This document shows, one piece after another, positions 10,601 to 24,700 of a stretch of DNA of 64,000 bases (position 1 is the stretch's first letter; every line of letters begins with the position of its first letter). The notes under the pieces are model-generated. The model did not search any database, was not told the DNA's origin, and was given only the letters and a program-made list of their open reading frames with translations. Where the stretch lies: NCBI GenBank assembly GCA_947561715.1, contig OX387197.1, positions 25,880,266 through 25,944,265 of the forward strand, in the 5' to 3' direction. This stretch comes from Ascidia mentula. Its lineage: Eukaryota; Chordata; Ascidiacea; Phlebobranchia; Ascidiidae. The translations under genes and the position numbers were made by a program.

Positions 10601-13600
10601 TGTAGTCGTTGCTCGATCCTCTGTTTCTGCGTTTGTAAAATATTTTCGATAAAAGGTTACAATTTCGAAGTTGTGCTCAAACAATGGTTAAATAAACAAT
10701 TTTGTCAAAGTTTAATTTCAAAATTCTCAAATTGCTTGCAAAAAGAAAAGAACAACAATCACCACTTGTTTATACGAATTCAATCGTTTACCTTCCTTTG
10801 ACGTCACAAAGCATGCACCTTCTATCAAACTGACGTCATCAACCGCAATATAACCTTCCTCATATTTCGCCACGTGGATCTCGATGTTGTATCTCCCTGG
10901 CTTGTGTATTGACAAACTGGAATACGAAACGTTTATGTTTTATTTTAATAAATGATGACCTGGTATGTGTGCGTCTGTGACGTAGGTGGACATAAATCTT
11001 GGTGTTGACAAAACACTCTGTGAGTTTCAGCATGTAAAGTTTTGAGTTTGAAACTTCCCTTCACAACGAAGAAAACTGAGTCCTTGATTGGCAATTATTT
11101 TGATAGAAAGTCACATGTTAAACAATTGGAAAAGAAACCCCAACTAGCGATTCTTAAATTTATAAATGCAGATGAAATAACAAATGCAGATGAGACATTG
11201 GTTCTAAAAGTGTAGCTTTCGGTGTTTTTATGCATTTTTTTATATTTGCAAAACCTAATTAGGCCTATGTAATTTTCGATAACTTTAATAAATTAGGTTG
11301 CCTTTAATCGGATAATTTTTTTTAAACAATTGAATTCCAGCATACATATTTTTACCCAGTAGATTTCCACGTTACGTCACTACGATTTCCATTAAATGAT
11401 AAATCCGGAATTTCCGATATTTTGGGTTGCAGCATTTCATATTGCAATCCAGCAGATACGACTTGTTCGTGAAATGTCGATGTATTTCTGCAAAACAAAA
11501 ACTCTTTGTTCAAGTGACGTCATGCATGCTTCCAATGTACAGGACGTGTAAACTTTTCGACACAAATCGTTAAAAACTTTGTTTTAACAAAATGACAGTT
11601 TAATGTTACGTATACGCTATTCCCAAAAAGTCTAGTTATTCTGTTGTTCTGATGAAACAGAAGATTTAAACAAGTAAATCCTCACCTTTTCACGTAAATA
11701 TCTAGGACTCCATCATTGCCCTTAATGCGATATTGTAATGTAAAGCATTTTGACGTTGAAGATACAACAAACGCCGGACTCCGCAGGACGAATATATTTT
11801 CGCTTGGAGTATTTGGATTGGCAAAGAACATGAAACCACTGTAACAGAAGCAATGTTTAATTACGTAGATGTTATTGGCCATAATTCACTATCTTTAAAT
11901 AACACTTATTCGGCAAGGAAAATATGGAGATCCACATACAACAGTATATCTCACTAACTGAAATTATAATTAACTCGCTAGAGTATTTGCCCACGCCGTT
12001 GATTTATTACCTGAAAAGGAAGACTATGTTTACAGCTGATGCTATTTGGTTGTACTTACAAATAAATTGTACAGAAAGTAACTATGTGTTATCACGCCCT
12101 AACTAAACAAGTAAGTTGAACCAGTTCACCAAACAACCAAAATTACCGACTCTCGCGAAATACTTGATCAGAATTTACGTTGACCTCATCTTTGCTACCA
12201 ACACTATCTTCCATCCCAAACTGCATCATTTCAACATTCGACGATGACCACCCGCACAAAGATCCATAGAAATCACAGTCGAACATACCGAGGTCACAAG
12301 CATCTGACGTCACCGTGACGTCATCCAAGAAGGCGGACTCCCCTTTCGTTAAAATTGCTTTGAACTGAAGTTGGGTCGGTTGTTTCCTGAATTTAGTAAT
12401 GTGAACTATATAAACATGAACTCACTGGAATATTTTGTGTTGTGGAAAAGACAAATTTCCAACTCAAAAAACGCTTTTTAGACATTTTTCAAGCTTCGTA
12501 TTTGTAGACAGTTTTAGAGCTTCGTACAGATATTGTAGATGGCAAAAATTTCACACATTAGTCTGAAAAGAAATGGTTTGCGAAGACAAAACTTAACTTA
12601 CTTACTGAAATTTACGGCCGATATTTTTAACCATCCAGCGCCCATTTGTTGACCCATTTGCTGACCACAAGACGACAGTAGAGAGAGCTTCGGTCATTTC
12701 CAATCTGAAGGCGTGGTAAACATAGTAACATTGCTTTTTTTCAATATTGTTGACTCGTAATGGAATGAATGTACAAAAAACGTATAATGAGCTTGCCTTA
12801 ATGTTCCATTAACCCGGTACTTGAAGTGAACACAACCAGCTGATGAAGAAATTGGGGGGCTAATTAATGTAGATGAGCTGGCGAAGTTAGTATTCATGGG
12901 TGCAGTTACAGACATGTAATCTATTCCTGTTGTAATGAAGAAGTAGTCAAAGTTACAATATGAACGACGACAATGTGTACACAGTGTTTTACCATTCTCA
13001 AAATCGTTCTTTCTTTGCCACTGAATCTTGTCCTCGTACTGCGGAATCCATCCGCAGTTATTTTTGAAAGTGCAGTTGATTTCTTCTGCTTAAATATATG
13101 AATTACTACAATGTATAGGCTATGCAATATAAAGCAACCCACGAAGGTTTTGGGACAAACCTAGACATGATCCTTGTGTTACTGTGACGTCATCTATTGC
13201 AACGGCACCCACGCCCATGGAATCGCCTTTGGCAACGAAAACAATCCCTTTATTTCCGGGCTGTAGTTCCACGAACACGTGGCGCCACCCGGCGGTAGGT
13301 TGTACATATGAGGTGAGAGATGAATTACCACCTGCAGAGTGAACGTGATTAGGAACAAAAACATTCCACAAGTTTTTCGATATTCTATTACGGCAAAGAC
13401 CACACCTGTTGGTGTTTTCTTTATACACTATTAATCGAAGTTACCAAATAAGCAGTTTAAATGTAGGGTAATAAAACGCGTGATAAACAAACCTTAATCT
13501 ATGATAAGTACCACACACAGGTACAAAATGCACAGTGTAGGTCACGCCTAGGCATGCGAAAACAACTATCACCAGAACAAAAGATCGAAAAGCGAAAAGT

Positions 13601-16600
13601 CGACGCACAATTAGGCACAAATCTATTTTTAGATTCCGACGGAAGCTGCACCAAATTAACTTACTGCTCACACCCACGTGGTGAATAATAACATCCATTG
13701 ATATTGTCGGAACGATTGTGGCGTCATAAAGTGAATACCAGAATTGAAGGCATTGTCTGGATTGTGTGTGGATAAGAGGACTAGAAAGCAAGTACACGCT
13801 GGCAATCAGATAGACTGGATTAGCTCAGTGTGGTATTTTATCTACGGGATTTATTTATCGAGTGGATTTATTATGGTAGTTACATTATTTTAAGCAAGTT
13901 ATACCTGTATAAGTATCAGTAGAAGTAGAATTCTACCGGATAAGGGAATTAAGGTATGTTTTAACCATTGACAATTGAGCTATATTAGTAAACGACAGTC
14001 GCGTCGTAAGATATTTTGTCGTTATGTCCTTGTTTAGTCCTGTATCACTACATACATTAATAGAAATTCGCTTGTGTGTAAATACCTGACAAAATATGCA
14101 AAATTGGATGTGTACGACGGATGAAAGATGACTTTCAGGCTGGGGTTTTGGTTGTGAATAGACGAGCCGTAAACTTGCCACGTGTTGTACGGATTGCTGG
14201 AAAACGTGTTCCATCCATAAACTGCCTTGTCGAAGGTCAAATTAAACGAAGTTTTTCTTGATGTTCTGCGAATATGTCGGACAACTAGACTTGATTTCTT
14301 GCTGGTTGTAAACGTTTTTATATTTTCCAATGGAACATGTGGGTTTACCTCAACAAATTGTCCAGATGAAATTGATTTCTTTCTTGGGCCTAAATGCAGT
14401 ATAGTTGTTAGTTCAAGAAAACGTGAGTATTCAGTGCTATGTTTTACAGCATGGTGTCAGGCGAGATAACTTAAGTGTTTTTTGATAATTACTAATACAG
14501 TTTTATTTCACATTTGTTTTGTTACATCACCCATTCCATTATGTAATCAGAGAGCTGGTTTTCTCGAACGTCGGGCAGTATTTTAATTAACCTGTAAGAG
14601 GGTATGTGTGAGGGAAGGGTGCAAGACTTCTTACCACGTCACTCGCCTTGGGCCAAAACCTCTCCGTGTTCCCACATGCACGTTTTCTTCCCTTCACCAC
14701 CTGCCAACCTCCACAGCAAGTGTGAGTTTCCCGGTTGTACAACTTTTTCGCACAACAACCAAGTTGACGAGTGTAGAAGGGCACGTAGACGCAACAGCCA
14801 CTCGGTCGATGAGGCGAGCGGTCATCGACGTTGACATTCAAATGACCTTCAGCTGCAAAATTTAGCATATTACGTTCTATTTATGTTCTCGGTGTCAGTA
14901 AATGGATTGCAGTTATGATTTTTTGATGCAACAATTCAGGGCTTCTCAATTTACGTTTTTTTTTGGATGGCTAAATTTGATTTTGGGGACGTGGAATAAA
15001 TTAACCGTTCGCACCCATAATTTGAAAAGCATTGCTGTATACCCCAATGTAAGTAACAACATGCAAGCCAGTTTTTCGTTTTTTACTCTTTAAGTTGTTT
15101 ACTGGGGTCGCATCGAGAATTCTCGTTCAAAATGGGAGTGCTGAAGTTAAAAAAGCACGAAATATCCCGGTATTTCTTTGTTAAAGTTCAAGGTTATGTG
15201 TCAATCGTCATAGCAACGAAAACAACCTCGTTCACGGTTCGTGAGTTGGCGTGACACATTTTTCTTGCTCATTTAAGCATGACTGCATTTCCATTGGGCC
15301 TATCCCTCTGACTTACAGTTAAGTGCAACAGGCCGTAAAGTAGAGGAAATGTTGTGCGCGAAGGGCTTGCAGGCAACTGGTTTGACAGTTTCGATCATGT
15401 TTGTCTTTCCTTGGGTTAGGTAGGCCTGGGAACACCCTGGGCTGTAATTGTGAAGGTCATTGTTGAGTGATCTCAAAAGAGAATGAACAAACAACATGTA
15501 GCCGTGGTTTTACGGCGCACAGGGACATTTCTGAGCAAATAAAACGGAAAAAAAATTGCCAGGAAACTCGATTTTTTGGGGCTTTTAGACATTCTGAGAG
15601 TGTGCAAGCTCATTTGTATGCTTGACTGCGCGTGCGTAATTCGCTTTCGGTCACAAGACGATATGCTTGATTGCAGGTTTCCTAGTGTTGGAAAGCCAGG
15701 GGTGTCACACTTGGTACAGTTTAAGTAGCAATCCTGAAAAGAAATGGATTTAGGATATCTGTACCAATGAAAAAGAAAAAAAATACATGTTTACGTGAAA
15801 CGATCTAAGTTTGTCGTTTAGTAATATTATTGTTGTGACAAATCTAAAGCGTAAAAAGTAACAACAAACTAGAATGAAGGTGTTGTTTTTAATGCTTGGT
15901 CAATTTTAATTTCGTATCGCACAATTTGCTTGCTGTTCTGGTGAACATGATCAGTTATCAAGAAGACGTTCGATTTTCGATTGAACTATAACAGATAACA
16001 GAAAGTTGAACATGTTTTAGTTTTGTCGCTCCCCACGTACTTGTACAGGAGACAGCATCAAATTACAAGTGACTTGTTTGACAAGGAAGAAGTTGCAATA
16101 ACTCGCCCGGTAGTATAAACGTAAGATTAATACAAATGCAAACTTTCCCGTGGCAAGGTCTGAAACTCGTGGGCATTTATTTCATGGTTTGATGAATTCA
16201 ACTTTGAACATTATTAATCGAAAGTTTATAGTTTATTGCCTTGATCGACGTTCGGGTTACCGTTATTGGCCGGGAAAAGGAAGCCATTCATCATCTGCAC
16301 TGCTTTGCTGCAAACGTGCGACCTGCGTACTTGATTAGCTGTGCTCATGGACTTGGTGTCGTGCTGATAATTAACAAAAATCGTGATAGAAAGATGACCA
16401 AGTTCTCAAGACTAAGTCTTGACTTCAAGCCAAGCGGAAACTGTGACAAAGTAACTGGTCGGCCTTTCTAGAATTCCACTGACGCCAACCGGAGAAATAT
16501 TTTGTTCATTTTAACGAGTTAATGCGACCCTGAAAAAGAAACCCACTTACCGTCAAAGTGCAGACAAGGTGACACTTTTCGTTTAGATTCCGACACTTCT

Positions 16601-16668
16601 TCTGCCCTCCCTGCGCAGCCAGCACACACGAACAAAACCAAAGTTACCAATCTTCCATTCCCAACCAT
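7697..16668 (-). CDS. Secreted multi-MAM protein with Cys-rich N-terminus and C-terminal VWA-like domain
   Basis: Predicted extracellular protein, about 1102 aa, no membrane helix seen. Coding exons, 5' to 3': 16668-16551, 14852-14635, 14348-14086 (start uncertain), 13798-13665, 13331-13161, 13088-12993, 12926-12797, 12704-12606, 12386-12147, 11838-11686, 11487-11356, 10916-10792, 10626-10435, 10049-9558, 9414-9283, 9211-9024, 8732-8543, 8168-8086, 7849-7697. Phases agree throughout. Exon 1 gives a signal peptide (MVGNGRLVTLVLFVCAGCAG). Exon 2 is Cys-rich with CC and CCGG groups, resembling galaxin-type repeats. Four MAM domains follow, each ending in a DDV or similar strand and a Cys (AIDDVTV, FLDDVTV, AVDDVSL, AIDDVIF); MAM 4 shows the classic CDF...CGW, DW and DHT signature. 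The last four exons form a VWA-like fold (VALLVDVSTT, VVAVGIGSKE, ELSLIACG) with a degenerate metal site. The protein may be longer if the 63-nt insert in exon 14 is spliced differently. Confidence 0.85.
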
Positions 16669-18874
16669 TGCCACAATCAGAATCTTGCCTCAAGCGTTCC
16701 ACTGGCAAAGTTGTAAATCAAATGAATGCTGATCACACCAAAGACAAAGGCCACTGGTTTGCTGATAGATAGGCAAGTTTGCTAAAATAAGAACTGTTGA
16801 ACTTTAATTAAAAGCTCGAATATTTCACTTTTGTGTAACCCAACTCTATCCCATCGCAACAGTATGAGGTGCTGGCATACTTTTTTCCAAAGGTTTGTTG
16901 TGGTTGTTTTGAACAGTTGTGTTTTAGAAGGTTTGCGATTTTTGTGTGTTATTGTTTATGTTGCAACGTGTAGGACTGATACGTGTATTGCTGCGCGTGC
17001 GTAATAACATTCCTCATAATGGCCAACTGCATCCAACATGTGCATAAGATAAGGCAACGAACAATGAATTCAAATTCGAAAGAACTTAGGTGAATCTGTA
17101 TATGGGTGCTTACAAGATTCATGACGTCATATATTTGTTGCGAATCAGAAAGCGGTATATGAGCAACCCTTTCTTACAGTACCAACGCCATGTTACGACT
17201 CCACCGTGTGTGTATCGACAGAAACCGGGATGACGTATCCTAGTATCCTAATACGTCATCATATGTATGTGTTAAATAGCGCTGGGTGACTGTCACCTGT
17301 TTAATGGTTGCTTGTGTGAATCTCGAACCTCGCGTGTGTCTGACTACTAAATGACGTGCTTCCTTTTTCCCATTCATAACAGTCACCGAGTCGCGATTGG
17401 GCGCCTGTCCTGTTGTGTGTTTGATAACGCTGTATGTCTTTCGGTGTAGGAGTGCACGCGTTAGCTCATGGCTGTGCCTGTTCCACTTACAATAAGCGCT
17501 CGTGTTATCTGTTCGCCGCAGAGAAACCTTCCTGGAAGGCGATGGGAAGTGCTTGCATATGCGTGTAAAGTAAGTTATGTTCAGGAACATTTTGCTTCCA
17601 CAATAATATGTAACAAGGAGGAAAGTATTTTACTAAAGGCAGTAATAGCTCTCGATTCTAAGACTGAGCTTGTATTTGTGGTTGAGAACATGTAAAATGT
17701 TCCAGTAAACGCGTTTTGTGGGAATCATCAAATCGGCGGCTGCAGTGCTTTCAGAACAGGATGTGACGTTCAGGTCGAATGCAAAAGAATAGAAGTTTCA
17801 TTTCCAATTATCGGAACCTGCTTAGCGGCAACAGCTTTAATTGTGACTTGCAATTTTCGTTGTGTCGCGGAGTGTTTGTCGTTGATTGCAATATAACCAG
17901 CACGTAAAGTCCATCAAAACGAAACTGGTTCATAATACTGACTCCCTGGATGCAGTAAAATGGCCGTATAATGGTCATTGGTGTACATTGTGGTTGCGGC
18001 ACAAACCTTTCACACTTTACCGTGTTTGTTTTAAAAACTTGCACAGACTGACGTCTTAATTAGTGCTATGTAGAGGAGGTGGTAGGGAGGAAATGCGGTA
18101 TTGTGTAACGTGGAAAACTTACATTAATCATGGGGGTTGCTTTCAACAGTTCTGATTTATGAAACGAGTTGTGTTAAGCTGCTATATATTAATACCTTGT
18201 ATCCGGACAATTTATGGGAGTATTTAGTGGTTATTTTGTGTAACTATAGTTATATATGAGAAAAATCCGTTTGTCATTATGCTGTTTGTGATATATATAT
18301 TTCGGCTAAAATTCGGCATCGTCCGTATCACTTATTCACATAGAATCTGCATAATTATAGTTATTTTGTGGAAAGTTTATGTTTATAAAGTAATACAATT
18401 CCAACAACACATGAAGGACCATGAAAGCAATTGTTGCATATGGAAATATTGTCAAACTGCGTACGATCGAGGGTAGCTTGCGAGGGCTGATTGTAAAGTA
18501 GTGCAGGCTCTTAAAACGGTGAAAGTACGGAAAGTTGGTGTCACTTAGGGTGGAGTAAATTCCGAAGTGACAAAAAAAGCGTCGCCGAAAAGAGTCACCG
18601 CGCGATTTAACGTCGTTCCAATAACATCTGGTTACCAAGGCAACACGTTACGTGCAAAAGCGCGCTGCTTTTCCAGGGATTGTAGAAGTTTAATAATAGC
18701 CGCGTCGTGCAATTAGCGCGTCGCTTCATGCAAAATAACAGCTGGAGACTGCGATATTTCCTGAAAGAAATTGAAGTTGGGTTTGAATGGGCCTTCTCTA
18801 CTCCCGGAAGCGTTTTTGAAGTGTGGGCAGCGACTTCGAAGCGATATTCGCAGAAGCAGTTAAATGTGTGTGTC

Positions 18875-18875
<1 letters not shown>

Positions 18876-18955
<80 letters not shown>
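18876..18955. repeat. (GT)n dinucleotide microsatellite, about 40 units
   Basis: Uninterrupted GT repeat of about 80 bases, preceded by an imperfect GT run. Reading frames through it give only Val-Cys or His-Thr strings and are not genes. It should be length-polymorphic. Confidence 0.98.
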
Positions 18956-18958
<3 letters not shown>

Positions 18959-20114
18959 AGTGTATTATTGTATTATTCCAGTGATTCAAGTTTGGTAACT
19001 TAAGTGGAGGTATTTAGTGTTTGTCCAGCCGTGAAGACAGTGCAGTGGAATGGGCTTTCACCAGGGTGAATTTATTTGCATTTTAGTTATTGCAGACAGA
19101 AGTCGTACTTGTGTTGTGTACGTTTTGATTACGTCCCCTCTTAAGTCTGCTGGTGGCAGAGAGTTGCACAAGCCTTCATCTCTTAGTGTGGCCAACGAAC
19201 ACACAATGATCGTCGCTTGGAGTTCACTATCTCAGATATTTGTCATTCGAAATATATTTGCTTGCGGGCAAATTAATCAAATTTAGGCCGTGTTTAATAC
19301 AACGTAGCAGTCGGGATTTTTGGCTATCGCTGCTTAGTTTATGCTAAATCCGTTCTCTAACATGGAGTCCCAGCTGTTTTTGTTGTTTCTCTAATGCAAT
19401 TATTTTTGCTAAACTTATCTCTTGGTTTGCAAACATCTTCGCGTAATATGCAAAACAAAGGACGTTAAAGTTTCAAATCGCACTTTGACCCTCGGGACTC
19501 TGACGACAGCATTATGACCTTTAGTGACCGCCGTCCAACCCCATACGAAGATAAGAAGTGCACGAAGTGCATGTGACGTCATAGGCGTGGCGATCGAATA
19601 TTCGAGATTCCATCATCCGTTTCTCGGTTGCTTAACATCACGTTTACAACTACTTACGCCGGTCCACTTTCGGCGTGACGTTACCCTCTTATATTCTTAT
19701 TATGACGTCAGAATGCTGCACGCTCCCTACCTCTTCCTGCTAATGGGTTCTGTACAATTCGGGAAAGTACCTTAACATTTTTACGGGTTATTACTGAAGT
19801 GATCCTTGTAAGTTTCGCCGAAAAAACGAGATATCGTGTGGTTAGTTGATCAATAAGCTCAGCTGCCAGAAGGAAGCTCGACTGTTTACAGAGTTTTGAA
19901 ACGATTGTTTGTCGTGCTAAAGCGGTTCAACAGACAACTTTTTTTCTATTTTATTGCTAAACGAACTGAGGCGTTTTTTTGCAGAATTCAATATTAGGAA
20001 TCAAAAAAGTAAATTCGCCTTTCCTCAACAGCCTGCAGCGCAACAATCAATGAACGTTTACTGGATTCAAATATGATTAGATGTAATAAATTATATCTGC
20101 GTTTACGTGTCTTT

Positions 20115-20158
20115 TTGTTGTTGTTGTTGTTGTTGTTGTAGTGTGTGTGTGTGTGTGT
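20115..20158. repeat. Compound (TTG)8 and (GT)9 microsatellite
   Basis: TTG units run from 20115 to 20138, followed after two bases by GT units from 20141 to 20158. It lies in the spacer upstream of the PH adaptor gene. Confidence 0.95.
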
Positions 20159-21790
20159 TTGAGAGGTATTAGACAGTTTGTATGTCGAAGCGTTGGTATT
20201 AGCGTCGTTATGAGTTCGTGTAAGTTTAGAATAGTGGTTCTCCACACGTGCTTCATACATATACGCCAAACCCTAACTTGACACTACGTACCTTCGTCAA
20301 ACCGTTTGTTGTGCGATGTCAATAAGAGAAAACGGAAAGAACAACCAAAGCAAGAATATGTATTATTACTTTGGAGTGGATAATTACACATGAGGAGAAT
20401 TGTGTCAAACACAGCTTTAACCTACGTCAGCCAATTGTTGAAAATTGAACAGTTGTAACAACCATTGGTTGAGATAGCGGGTTAGTGGCGTTGCATTCCT
20501 TTGCAGTATATAGTTTAGCTTGATGCGCTGTTTACATTATTTCTGGCGTAACAGCGCTAGACAAACTCTAATAGAAATGTCAGTGAGCTTCATATAACGC
20601 ACACGTAGGCGCAACCGCTTAGTTAATGATTCACATCGTCCAGCTTAAACGAGCTCTACATGCGGTTTAGAGAGTCCAAAATTATCTCGGGGGTTTGACG
20701 TGTGAGCGGGTGACAATGTGAGGTATATGAAAGCAGGTTGTATGGCAAGGCGGATTTTATCTGTTGTATGTTACTTTTTGCAGCATTTGTATGGGGAATG
20801 TGTACGTGGCCCTGTCATACCGTGTAGTGTTAGGGTTTGTGTAGATAATTGACTGAATATTTGCCATGCTTTGGCCATAAATGTGCTGTGGCCATATTTG
20901 CGGTAATCATGCTTAAATCAAGGTGTCTGATTTAACGGTTGGTTAGTAGGTGTGACATGACGCAGCACTACGCAACTACGCGGTTTGTCGATTAATGAAC
21001 AATAAAACAGCGAACATGCATGAGTAAATGAAAGTGAATATGTTGCAACAACATATACTTGACTGCAGTGCTGCACTTGAGGAGTTTGGATAGTTTAGAG
21101 GGTGCGGTTGAAAGGCATGTTGCAGTAAAATGTGCAAACGGTGTCGTTTAGTGTTTGGTAACATTTTAAATATGTGAACAATGAAATCATATATCCCGGA
21201 AACTCGAAAGGGAGTAAAATACGAACAGTACCAGTGTATTATTTTTTATTTTTTAAGAGAAACATTATAATTTCGCCTGTTGGCATCGTCATTGTTCAAA
21301 TATAATATATATTGACTCGTTAAAAGACAGATCCGCTAGTCACCGACCTGCACAGGTTGATTCCTGTACACATTTTTGGCCTTTCTTCTGGCAATGTTAT
21401 CATATGTTACTTATTTAGTTTTATTTAATATATTTGGTAAACTGTATTATGGTTAATATAGCCAAAATGAGAAATTAACGTGCACTGATTTTATAGCAAC
21501 AAAACCGACGTAGTGTGTGAGGCTAAGTTTCAAACAGCTCAACTTTTTACCTGGCGTGGTAAAGGTTGACGTAAGATCCTTAGTCATGCGTGTTGGCGCG
21601 TGCGCAAAAGGAAATGAAATCACAGCCTTGTGTCAAATGCCACTGCTGGTGTTGCATATGTTTCATCCCAAGCCATTTGCTTCCACAGCTTACAGACACG
21701 TCTATACTTAGGTTCAGTTGCTATGTTTTGTGACAAAGAGCAAGTTCGCATACGTGACTAGGTGAAAAAGGATTCTGTTGTCGGATAAAA

Positions 21791-24700
21791 ATGAGCGATT
21801 TTTCGTATCCGGAACCTTATGAGAAAGTCGGCGCCGAACAACTCGATCTCGATCGTGACGTCACAAAGAGGGGTTGGATGTACAAGAAAGCCGGCAGTTC
21901 GAAAATTCCATTCACGCAGCTCAGCAATTGTGAGTAAATTGTGATTGGATGTGAAGTTTTTACATAACGTACGCAAGGTCGATGTGTCATTTTTCGGAAT
22001 AAAACTTCTGCGAAATCGTGCTTGGAAATGAACGTGCTTACCGATATCTTGGCAATGGTTTAAAATCTTGACATAAACCCCCAAATGTATGGTACACTTA
22101 TTGTGGAACCTCCATTCTTTTTCCGCATGCTTCTGAGAAGAAACTGAATGGTTTTAGCTGGGTATAAAATTTCACTCGCAGCACGTTGTTCATTCTAAAC
22201 TGGGAAATTAAGTGACGTCAGGTAATACAGGTTTTCTTGAAGTTACGACTTTGTTGTAATCTACTTTCGTTTTGAAACAAATGTTAATGCTAAAATTCCG
22301 CTGCTGAATCCCTTCCACGTAAGAGAACCTTGTAACCGCACCTGCGTTTTATTATCTCATAAAATCGATCGCTGGTTAAATAATAAAAGCCGCTTTGATC
22401 CCATTAAGCTGTTCAAGATTATGACCCGAGGTTCAAAAATCAAATCGAAACCAAACGTTATATGAAGTTGGTGACGTCAATTGAAAATTGAGATTGCTTA
22501 TCCGATATTATACATGCCGGGGAAACCCCTACTTAGTATATCGTACATTCAAGTGATATTTTTTTGGGCAAAGAGTTTATCATTGAAATGTAAAACGTGT
22601 TTTCTTCACGTTGTATTCGAAGGTCGCAGACAACTTGGTTAATGTAACTAATCCAAATAAACAAGAATATATGAATTTTCATCGTAGACTTTTTTGTTGC
22701 TCAGATGATCAACGGTATTTCATCCTTGTGAAAGGCTGGGTTTATTATTACAAAGACAAGACTTCCAAATCTCCACAAGCTAGGTTCTCATTGCAAGGCT
22801 ACAGCAATCGGTTAGTGCTTGACGTGCGGTTTATTTACGTGCCCTGTGTGTGTGCAATAACATGTGATGGTTGGTTATATGTGTATAGAAAACAAAACCT
22901 TTGGATTTTATTAGCTTCACATTTCAATATTTCCACGTTGCGATACTTTTTTCTGTTACATTGTGACAACATTTTGACCTTTGTTACATAGCGTAGTCCC
23001 TGCGGAGGAGGAAATGTCTTCTGCTCTTCCATATGTCTTCAAAGTTTTTCCGAAATCGCCGGGGCAAAGAACCTACTACTTTGCTCCAGGTAATGAAAAT
23101 ACTTGTGTTTCAATGCGTGGCTCAAATCTTTACAGCGTAACAGCGGAGATTTATTTATTATTGGCAACATTTCAAACTACAGATTAAACATCTTTCGAGA
23201 ACTCAAACGTTTTCTGGCACAATGAAAAGATTTAGGTTTCACAAAATAGGGAGTTTGGACACAAACAAAGCTCCGAATTTCAGTTTTCATCTGGTGCTTT
23301 GCCAAAAGTGGCACATTGTACACTGTCGCGGAAGTCAAACTCCAGTAACCTCGGGCATGTGGAGCAAGTACCATGCTGGCTTGTCGAGTGTGAACCAACA
23401 CAAATCACGGGGTTGGATTTAATTAAATGTTTTTTTTTGGAATGTAGACACGGAAGCAGAAATGAACTCCTGGCGTGAATGCTTCAAGCAAGAAATCGAC
23501 AAATACAACATCACAGGTTAGCGTCTCAGCAATGCAAAGTGCTTTCTTTCTATTTGCATGCCGTAATTCCCTTTGTACTCTTGCGTAATTACTTTCCTTC
23601 TTGGCGAAACGAAATCGCCAAGTAAGGAATTTTAATAACGGTTGCTCCCAATGAAGGAACCGTTCTTTGACAGTCTACTGCGCCTGCCAAAAATTATATC
23701 AAAATTTTCCGAATCCCAAATATATAAACCATTGCGGCAAATAACCTCAATGCGATTTTGTTAAAATATTGGCCTTTATTGCAATTATTGACCTTTTGCC
23801 ATCTTTTCACGTCGTGGCTAACCAACCATAAAGATCTTCAAACCAGCTAGGCTGCAATGTCTGCGCCGCGAAGCCAGTAAACGTCATGATCTTGATACGA
23901 TAGCTGTGATCGCCAAGTAAGGACCTGCGCAGTGGGGTGAACCCGGCAATCGTGCCCTTGCATGAAACATTTCTGCGTTCTTCAAACCAAGATACAACTT
24001 TTAGGTGGAACAAAATAGTTTTAGTCGCAAATAAAAAAGAATCAGTGAAAAAAATGCATGGTTACATCACGAAAATGATGTATTTGAGTGTGCATAAAGA
24101 ATGTTCTCCAATTTAAAACAATCTTCTTTGCATGTTGGCCGCGCTTCGACGAGCAGTAGTTTATTCGCTAAAAAAATCAACGAATCTAATCTTTTCAAAA
24201 TCCAATCATTGTGACGTCATAAATTCTGTGATCGCGAAGCGAAAATAACTTACGCGCCCCCATTCGATTCTCACAGCCAATAACCTAAGAATGAGCCGAT
24301 CGTTACCAGAGAAACGGATCGGGGTTTCCCCCTCATCAACGCCCTTCCACAACGTACCGGGCGACACCAAGCGGCCCAACAGCTTTACAAACGGATCGCA
24401 AGCCATGACTGGAAGAAGGTTTGTTTTGTTTATACCAGCTACAAAGGTTGCCATGTGAACATGATGTTAATGAAACCGCTTTCCCTGGACACGGTTTGTT
24501 TGTAGATAAGTATACGGGGTTAATTATGGAACCACGGGATGTTGAAAGTAACAAAGCTAAGTGACCACAACATATGACGTATCTTAAAACCGCGCTAACG
24601 CCTTTGATGCCAATTTCCTTATTCGGCATTCTCAGTTCCAAGCACTCTCAAAGACAATACCCACATTATGTCACGTTCGATATCTCCCGTCACGTGGTTT

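Larger units (their letters stand above)
16669..21790. other. Intergenic region with simple repeats, no gene supported
   Basis: This lies between the divergently transcribed MAM/VWA gene (starting at 16668, minus) and the PH adaptor gene (starting at 21791, plus), so it probably holds both promoters. Open frames here are short, lack splice context and match no family. It contains a (GT)n tract near 18876 and (TTG)n/(GT)n tracts near 20115, plus TGACGTCA octamers at 17122, 19574 and 19703. Confidence 0.55.

Noticed and set aside
18707..19003. Open frames of 98 and 63 codons on opposite strands
   Set aside because: Most of their length is the (GT)n microsatellite translated as Val-Cys or His-Thr repeats.
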